This document shows, one piece after another, positions 59,220-64,000 of a stretch of DNA of 64,000 nucleotides (position 1 is its first letter; each line of letters begins with the position of its first letter). The notes under the pieces were generated by a model, which saw only the letters and a program-made list of their open reading frames with translations, did not search any database and was not told the DNA's origin. The position numbers and the translations under genes are program-made. Source of the DNA: Palsa-504 sp963822765 (GTDB taxonomy: Bacteria > Actinomycetota > Actinomycetes > Streptosporangiales > Streptosporangiaceae); assembly GCA_963822765.1 (NCBI GenBank), contig CAWGJL010000012.1, positions 62,001 to 126,000 of the forward strand. The letters are read 5' to 3'.

Positions 59220-59888
59220 CTAGCGGTCAAGCGTACCGGCCAGGGCCGCGACGGCGTCCGCGGTCAGCCCGGCCAGGCTGAGCAGCACCAGGCTGGCCTG
59301 GGCGAGCGCGTCGGGGTCCGGCGGGTACTGGGGCTGCGGGATCGCGATGACCCGCAGGCCCGCGGCGGCGGCCGAGCGGAGCCCGTTCGAGGAGTCCTCC
59401 ACCGCCGCGCAGTCCGGCGGCGGGCAGCCCAGGGCGGCGGTCACGGCCAGGTAGATGTCCGGGGCAGGCTTGCCGTGCGGCACCTGCTCGGTCGACATCA
59501 CCACCGAGAAACACGAGCGCAAGCCGGCCGACCGCAGCACGGTCTCGATCAGCGTCGCGGGAGCCGAACTGGCCACGGCGAGCGGCCAGCGGGCCGCCAT
59601 CCGGTGCACCGCGTCGACGGCGCCGTCCATGAGCGGCACTCGCTCGGTGTAGCGGGCGTTCATCCGCTCGATGACCAGCGCCGCGACCTGGTCCGGGGGC
59701 AGGCCGACGCCGAGGTCGTCGCTCAGGTACCTGGCCCATTCCGGCGTGCTCATACCCATGAGCCGCTGCTGCGCGTCCGGAGCCCAGTGCCCGCCCCGGT
59801 CGGCGACCAGGCCCCGGCGGACCTGCTCCCAGACCGGCTCGGAGTCGACCAGCACCCCGTCCAGGTCGAACACGACTGTCTTGATCAT
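59220..59888 (-). CDS. HAD superfamily phosphatase, beta-phosphoglucomutase-like
   Basis: A 222-residue HAD hydrolase with motif I VVFDLDGVLVDSE (the nucleophile aspartate and the acid/base aspartate two residues on), motif II LAVASSAPATLI, motif III KPAPDIYLA and motif IV AVEDSSNGLRSA. The small helical cap domain places it with subfamily IA enzymes such as beta-phosphoglucomutase and sugar-phosphate phosphatases. It lies three bases after coxM on the same strand, so it is the last or near-last gene of the molybdenum hydroxylase operon; a link to that system is possible. Confidence 0.88.
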   Translation of the reverse strand: MIKTVVFDLDGVLVDSEPVWEQVRRGLVADRGGHWAPDAQQRLMGMSTPEWARYLSDDLGVGLPPDQVAALVIERMNARYTERVPLMDGAVDAVHRMAARWPLAVASSAPATLIETVLRSAGLRSCFSVVMSTEQVPHGKPAPDIYLAVTAALGCPPPDCAAVEDSSNGLRSAAAAGLRVIAIPQPQYPPDPDALAQASLVLLSLAGLTADAVAALAGTLDR

Positions 59889-59890
59889 GT

Positions 59891-60709
59891 CTAGGCGCGG
59901 GTGCCGGCCTCCGTCAGGGCCCGGGAGACGAGCACCCGGGCCAGGTGCTCGCGGTATTCGCGGCTGGCGCGGATATCGGCGGCGGCGCTGGTGCCCTCGG
60001 CGGCGTGCATGGCGGCATCGGCGGTCGAGGCGCCATCGGCCAGGGCCGCCTCGACCGTGGCGGCGCGCAGCGGGGTGCCGCCCATGTTGACCAACGCGAC
60101 CTGGTTGCCCTGAACGGCCACGCCGACGATGGCCCAGTCGATCGCGCGCTGGGTGAATTTCTGGAAGGACCAGCCCGCGGCCGACGGCTTGGGCACCCGG
60201 ATCTCGGTGAGCAGCTCCCCCGGCTCGAGCACGGTCTCGAACAGGCCCTGGAAGAACTCCCCGATACCGATCTCCCGGGCCCCGTCGGTGCCCCGGGCCA
60301 CCAGCGTGGCGTCCAGCGCGAGCAGCACGGCGGGCAGGTCCGAGGCGGGGTCGGCGTGGGCGACCGAGCCACCGATCGTGCCGCGGTGCCGGATCTGCGG
60401 GTCACCGACCTGGCCGGCCGCGTGCGCGAGCAGCGGCACCTCGCGCGCCAGCAGGTCCGAGTGCTCGACGTCGTGGTGCCTGGTCAGCGCGCCGATCGCG
60501 ACGTAGGACCCCTGGTCGGTGACGTAGGACAGGTCGCGCAGGGCGCTCAGGTCGATGATGACCTCGGGGGCGGCGAGCCGCAGTTTCATCAGCGGGAGCA
60601 GCGAATGCCCGCCGGCCAGGTACTTCGCATCCTCGCCGTACTCGGCGGCCAGGTCGCAGGCCTCCTGCACCGAGCCTGCCCGCTTGTAGGTAAACACCGA
60701 CGGGATCAC
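59891..60709 (-). CDS. coxM: Molybdenum hydroxylase FAD-binding subunit (CoxM/CutM type)
   Basis: A 272-residue FAD subunit of the xanthine dehydrogenase/CO dehydrogenase family. FAD motifs are visible: YLAGGHSLLPLMKLR (residues about 32-46) and IRHRGTIGGSVAHADPASDL (about 105-125). The C-terminal CO_deh_flav_C domain ends the protein (VALVNMGGTPLRAATVEAAL). GTG 60709 overlaps the coxS stop (GTGA), implying coupled translation. It receives electrons from the two Fe-S clusters of CoxS. The HAD gene follows after two bases. Confidence 0.93.
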   Translation of the reverse strand: MIPSVFTYKRAGSVQEACDLAAEYGEDAKYLAGGHSLLPLMKLRLAAPEVIIDLSALRDLSYVTDQGSYVAIGALTRHHDVEHSDLLAREVPLLAHAAGQVGDPQIRHRGTIGGSVAHADPASDLPAVLLALDATLVARGTDGAREIGIGEFFQGLFETVLEPGELLTEIRVPKPSAAGWSFQKFTQRAIDWAIVGVAVQGNQVALVNMGGTPLRAATVEAALADGASTADAAMHAAEGTSAAADIRASREYREHLARVLVSRALTEAGTRA

Positions 60710-61167
60710 GAGGACACCTCCGCGGCCGCGAGGGCGGCCCTGACGATGTTGTGGTAACCGGTGCAGCGGCACAGGTTGCCTTCCAGCCCGGTGCGCACCT
60801 GCTCCTCGGTGGGGTGCGGGTTCTCCTTGAGCAGCGACACGATGGCCATCACCATGCCCGGCGTGCAGAAGCCGCACTGCAGGCCGTGTTGCTCGTGGAA
60901 GGCCTGCTGCACCGGGTGCATGGCGCCGTTGCTGGCCAGGCCCTCAACGGTGGTGATCTCGTGCCCGCTGGCCTGGGCGGCCAGCACCGTGCACGACTTC
61001 ACGGATTCGCCGTCGAGCAGTACCGTGCAGGCCCCGCAGGAGGTGGTGTCGCAGCCGATGTTGGTCGCGGTGAGGTCGGCCACGTCGCGCAGGAAGTGCA
61101 CGAGCAGCATGCGGTCCTCGACGTCCGCGGTGATCTCCTTGCCGTTGACCGTCAGGTCGACCTTCAC
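60706..61167 (-). CDS. coxS: Molybdenum hydroxylase [2Fe-2S] subunit (CoxS type)
   Basis: A 153-residue small subunit with two [2Fe-2S] clusters. The N-terminal ferredoxin-like domain has C39, C44, C47 and C59 (IGCDTTSCGACTVLLDG, then SCTVLA). The C-terminal helical domain has C98, C101, C133 and C135 (LQCGFCTPGMVMA and NLCRCTGYHN). It starts with GTG at 61167, overlapping the coxL stop in its corrected frame, and its own stop overlaps coxM: the three subunits are translationally coupled in the order L-S-M. Confidence 0.95.
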   Translation of the reverse strand: MKVDLTVNGKEITADVEDRMLLVHFLRDVADLTATNIGCDTTSCGACTVLLDGESVKSCTVLAAQASGHEITTVEGLASNGAMHPVQQAFHEQHGLQCGFCTPGMVMAIVSLLKENPHPTEEQVRTGLEGNLCRCTGYHNIVRAALAAAEVSS

Positions 61168-63470
61168 TGGTTACTCGCTTTCCGTGCCTCGTTGATAGCT
61201 GTCCACACTCGCTGCGGGGTGGCCGGCATGTCGATGTGCCTGACCCCGAGGTGGGATACGGCGTCGATGACCGCGTTCTGGATGGCCGGGGTCGAGCCGA
61301 TCGTGCCCGGCCTCGCCGATGCCCTTCACGCCCAGCGGGTTCAGGTCGGTCGGCGTCTCGCTGGCGGCCAGCTCGAAGCTCGGCAGGTCGGGTGCGGAGA
61401 TGGCCGCGTAGTCGGCGAGCGTGGAGGTCAGCGGGTTGCCGTCCGCGTCGTAGAGCACCTCTTCGAGCAGCGCCTGGGCCGCGCCCTGGGCGATCCCGCC
61501 GTGCCGCTGGCCCTCGGTGAGTACCGGGTTCAGCACCGTCCCGGCGTCGTCGACGGTCACGTGCCGCACCATCTTCGCCTGGCCCGGTCTCGGTGTCGAC
61601 TTCCACCACCGACACGTGGGTTCCGAACGGGAACGTGGGCCGGTCCTGGGTGAAGGTCACGTCGGCGATCAGGCTGCCGCCACTGCTGTGACTCGCGACC
61701 TGGGCCCAGGACAGGGCGGTGTCCGGGTCACCGCGGACCTGCCATAGCCCGGTGACGGTGTCGAGCACCACATCGGTTTCGGCGGCCTCGAGCATCTGCG
61801 CGGCATGCTGCCGTGCCTCGTCCTTGACCTCGATCGCCGCCTTGTGCACGGCCGAGCCGCCGAGCTGCAGCGAGCGGGACCCGTAGGTGCCGACACCGGT
61901 CGGGATTAGGTCGGTGTCCCCGTGGATGACCGTGATCTGGTCCATCGGGATGCCGAGCTCGTCCTGCACGAGCATGGCCCACGCGGTGTGGTGCCCCTGG
62001 CCGTGCGCCGAGCTGCCGGTATAGACGGTGGCAGTGCCGTGGTCCGTCACCTCGATCTTGGCGGTCTCGCCGGCGTCCGGGTCCGGCGCGGTGATCTCCA
62101 CGTAGGAGGACAAGCCGATACCGAGCTGCTTGGCATCGCCGCTGGCGCGCCGGCGTTGCTGCTCCGCGCGGAGCTGCGCATAACCCGCCACGGCCAGTGC
62201 CTTGTCCAGCGCCTCCTCGTAGCGGCCGGTGTCGTACATCGCGCCGGTCTTGGTCTGGAAGGGAAACTTGTCCGGGGCGATGAAGTTGCGCCGCCTGACC
62301 TCCGCCGGGTCCATGCCGATCTCGGCGGCGAACAAGTCGACCGCACGCTCAATGGCCGCCGTGGCCTCGGGCCGGCCGGCCCCCCGGTAGGCGGCGATCG
62401 GCGTCGTGTTGGTGACGGCCTGCCGGAACCCGGCTTGCACGTCCGGGATGTCGTACACGCCAGGTGCCATCAGGCAGGTGAGGAACGGCAGGAGTCCGCC
62501 GATGCGCTGGTAGGCGCCGGCGTCCTGGATGACGTCGAGGCGGTAGGCGAGGATGCGACCGTCCCGGCTGCCGCCGATCTTTACCTGCTGCAGCTGGGCG
62601 CGGCCCTGGGTCATCCCGACCAGGTTCTCGCTGCGGGTCTCGGCCCAGCGCAGCGCCCGGCCGGTTTTCCTGGCCGCCCAGGCGATGGTGATCGTCTCCC
62701 GGTCGATGCCGATCTTGGCGCCGAACCCGCCGCCGACGTCGGGCACCACCACGCGGATCTGGTCGGGTGCCATGCCCAGCGCGCCGGCCAGGATGAACCG
62801 GCTCACCTGCGCGTTCTGCGAGCTGGCCCAGACGGTCAGCTTGCCGTTCTCGTAACTGACGGCCGCGGCCCGCCCTTCCATCGGGAGGCAGGCGACGCGC
62901 TGGTTGACGATGGCCTGCTCGACGACCACGTCGCAGGCCTCGAACGGGGTGTCGTCGGTGGGCACGCCGTTGTGGACGGCGACGTTGGTACCGGCGGCCG
63001 GGAACAGCAGGGTCTGGTCGGCGACGGCGGCCGCCGGTCCCAGCACCACCGGCAGCGGCTCGTAGTCCACGCTGACCAGGTCAGCTGCGTCCTCGCCCTG
63101 GTAGCGGCCATCCGTAATCACCACCGCTACCGGTTCGCCCACGAACCGTACGGTATCGACCGCCAGCAAGGGCTCGGCCCACGGACCGCCGAGCGGCGCC
63201 GGGCTGCCGTCCCACTCACCTGAGCTCGGCGGCGGCGGGGTCAGGTCGTCCATGTCGCGGACGGTCAGGACGGCGATCACGCCGGGCTCGGCTGAGCGCC
63301 TCGCTGGTGTCGATGCCGGTGATCCGCGCGTGCGCCACCGGGCTGCGTACGAAGGTCAGGCGTGCCGCCCCGGACAGTTCCGGCGTCCGCAGGTCGTCCA
63401 CGTAGACGCCGCCCGTGGTCAGTAGCCGCGGATCCTCGGTCCGGATGACCCGGGTACCCATGATGCTCAT
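61164..63470 (-). CDS. coxL: Molybdenum hydroxylase large subunit (form II, CoxL-like) with three apparent frameshifts
   Basis: The molybdopterin-cytosine-dinucleotide subunit of a xanthine-dehydrogenase-family enzyme. Joined, the frames give about 767 residues: MSIMGTRVIRTEDPRLLTTG at the start (ATG 63470 after GGAGG), DVVVEQAIVNQRVACLPMEG, VPDVGGGFGAKIG, the active-site AAYRGAGRPEATAAIE, and HGQGHHTAWAMLVQDELG. The breaks lie at about 63281-63293, 61583-61585 and 61306-61308; each is explained by one extra C in a C-rich context, and together they leave the length a multiple of three. AYRGAGR marks form II; true aerobic CO dehydrogenase has AYRCSFR. Substrate is therefore open: an aldehyde, purine or N-heterocycle rather than CO. 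Confidence 0.85.
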
Positions 63471-63676
63471 AAAACCCTCCGCAGCTTGCCACCGTGCCAA
63501 TTTGACACTGAGCCTGGCCTTCGCCAGCGAAACTACACCGCGGCGGCCTGGGGAACCATCGCCGGTCCACCAAAGCCGCCTGCAGGCAATTATGGCCGAA
63601 GCACCGGCAGCAGGTGACGAAGCCCTGCCCAAACGGCCACAGAACCGGCCCGCTCAAATGAGCTAGCGTCGAAACC

Positions 63677-64000
63677 ATGCTAGACGCCGCAAACTGGACA
63701 ACCCGCCTCGGCGAACTGGCTCGGCAAGCGCGCGTGCCCGGAGCCGTGCTCGGCATCTGGGCCGACGGGCAGGAGATCGTCGCCGCCTGCGGGGTGCTCA
63801 ACCGCGCGACCCGGGTGCGGGTCAGCACCGATTCGGTGTTCCAAGTCGGATCGATCACCAAGCTGTGGACCGCCACCATGATCATGCAGCTGATCGACGC
63901 GGGACTGCTGTCCCTGGATACGACCGTGGCCCAGGCGCTGCCGGGCCTGCGGCTCGGCAGCCCAGATCTCGCGGACCAGGTCACGGTGGCGCACCTGCTC
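63677..64000 (+). CDS. Serine hydrolase (beta-lactamase/class C-like), cut by window edge
   Basis: The first 108 codons of a penicillin-binding-protein-like serine hydrolase. ARVPGAVLGIWADGQEIVAA, VSTDSVFQVGSITKLWTATM with the catalytic S-x-x-K (SITK), and LIDAGLLSLDTTVAQALPGL are the expected opening of the beta-lactamase/esterase (COG1680) family. No signal peptide is seen, so a cytoplasmic esterase or peptidase is more likely than an antibiotic-degrading enzyme. It is divergent from coxL with about 200 bases between. The rest lies outside the window. Confidence 0.85.
   Translation, partial: MLDAANWTTRLGELARQARVPGAVLGIWADGQEIVAACGVLNRATRVRVSTDSVFQVGSITKLWTATMIMQLIDAGLLSLDTTVAQALPGLRLGSPDLADQVTVAHLL

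Noticed and set aside
61164..63470. Aerobic carbon monoxide dehydrogenase (form I)
   Set aside because: The active-site loop reads AYRGAGR, not AYRCSFR, so CO oxidation cannot be claimed.

Overview
This window is high-GC DNA from an actinomycete, probably near Streptosporangiales, although rank cannot be fixed from sequence alone. The evidence is about 70 percent GC, GTG and TTG starts, a mycothiol-dependent isomerase, two F420-type luciferase-like oxidoreductases, DUF3000/3093/3145/3710/4193/4235 genes typical of Actinomycetota, and the coproporphyrin-dependent heme route.

Layout. 0-9.2 kb: arfB (cut by the left edge), hemQ and hemY, a DUF4349 lipoprotein, a DUF2090 aldolase-like protein, hemE, a small Cys-rich protein, then DUF3000-rnd-dedA. 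9-18.5 kb: the ppk1-mutT1 pair, a DUF4232 protein, an MFS exporter, and dxs-fprA. 18.6-41.5 kb: a variable segment holding a CynX-type MFS, quinone oxidoreductase, GT87-like membrane protein, phosphoesterase, TetR regulators, mycothiol enzyme, alpha/beta hydrolases, a SigE/membrane partner pair, aconitase, LLM oxidoreductases, a Pro/Gly-rich membrane protein and a GntR-adenylate kinase pair. 41.5-50.3 kb: conserved core again, with an RNA m5U methyltransferase, two TrkA proteins, DUF3710-dut, an AI-2E transporter, DUF3093, DUF4235, DUF4193, and suhB-hemH. 50.4-64 kb: an SLT transglycosylase, Mrp ATPase, folP, guaB1, DUF3145, lnt, a HAD phosphatase, a molybdenum hydroxylase operon (coxL-coxS-coxM, form II type) and a serine hydrolase cut by the right edge.

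The order hemQ-hemY-hemE, DUF3000, rnd, dxs, RNA methyltransferase, trkA-trkA, DUF3710, dut, DUF3093, DUF4193, suhB matches, from memory, the Mycobacterium tuberculosis Rv2676c-Rv2701c block. Here it is interrupted by ppk/mutT1 and by the 18.6-41.5 kb segment.

Two unusual properties run through the window. First, many gene relics have clear deletions: a TetR C-terminus beside its operator-like palindrome, a DoxX N-terminus, a phosphoesterase lacking its catalytic middle, an alpha/beta hydrolase lacking its start, a GNAT lacking its middle, and an MFS N-terminus. Second, several conserved genes (hemE, fprA, DUF3710, coxL, the Pro/Gly-rich gene) carry single-base frameshifts, many in G/C runs, which may be sequencing errors.

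Candidate regulatory DNA includes TGAAAC/TGAGAC repeats spaced exactly 20 bp before DUF3000, a 17-bp direct repeat 40 bp apart before aconitase, a perfect 22-bp palindrome before gntR, and a 16-bp palindrome beside the TetR relic. No rRNA, tRNA, CRISPR array or insertion sequence was recognised. No wholly new multi-gene system is evident; the best novelty candidates are the regulatory repeats and small unassigned genes.
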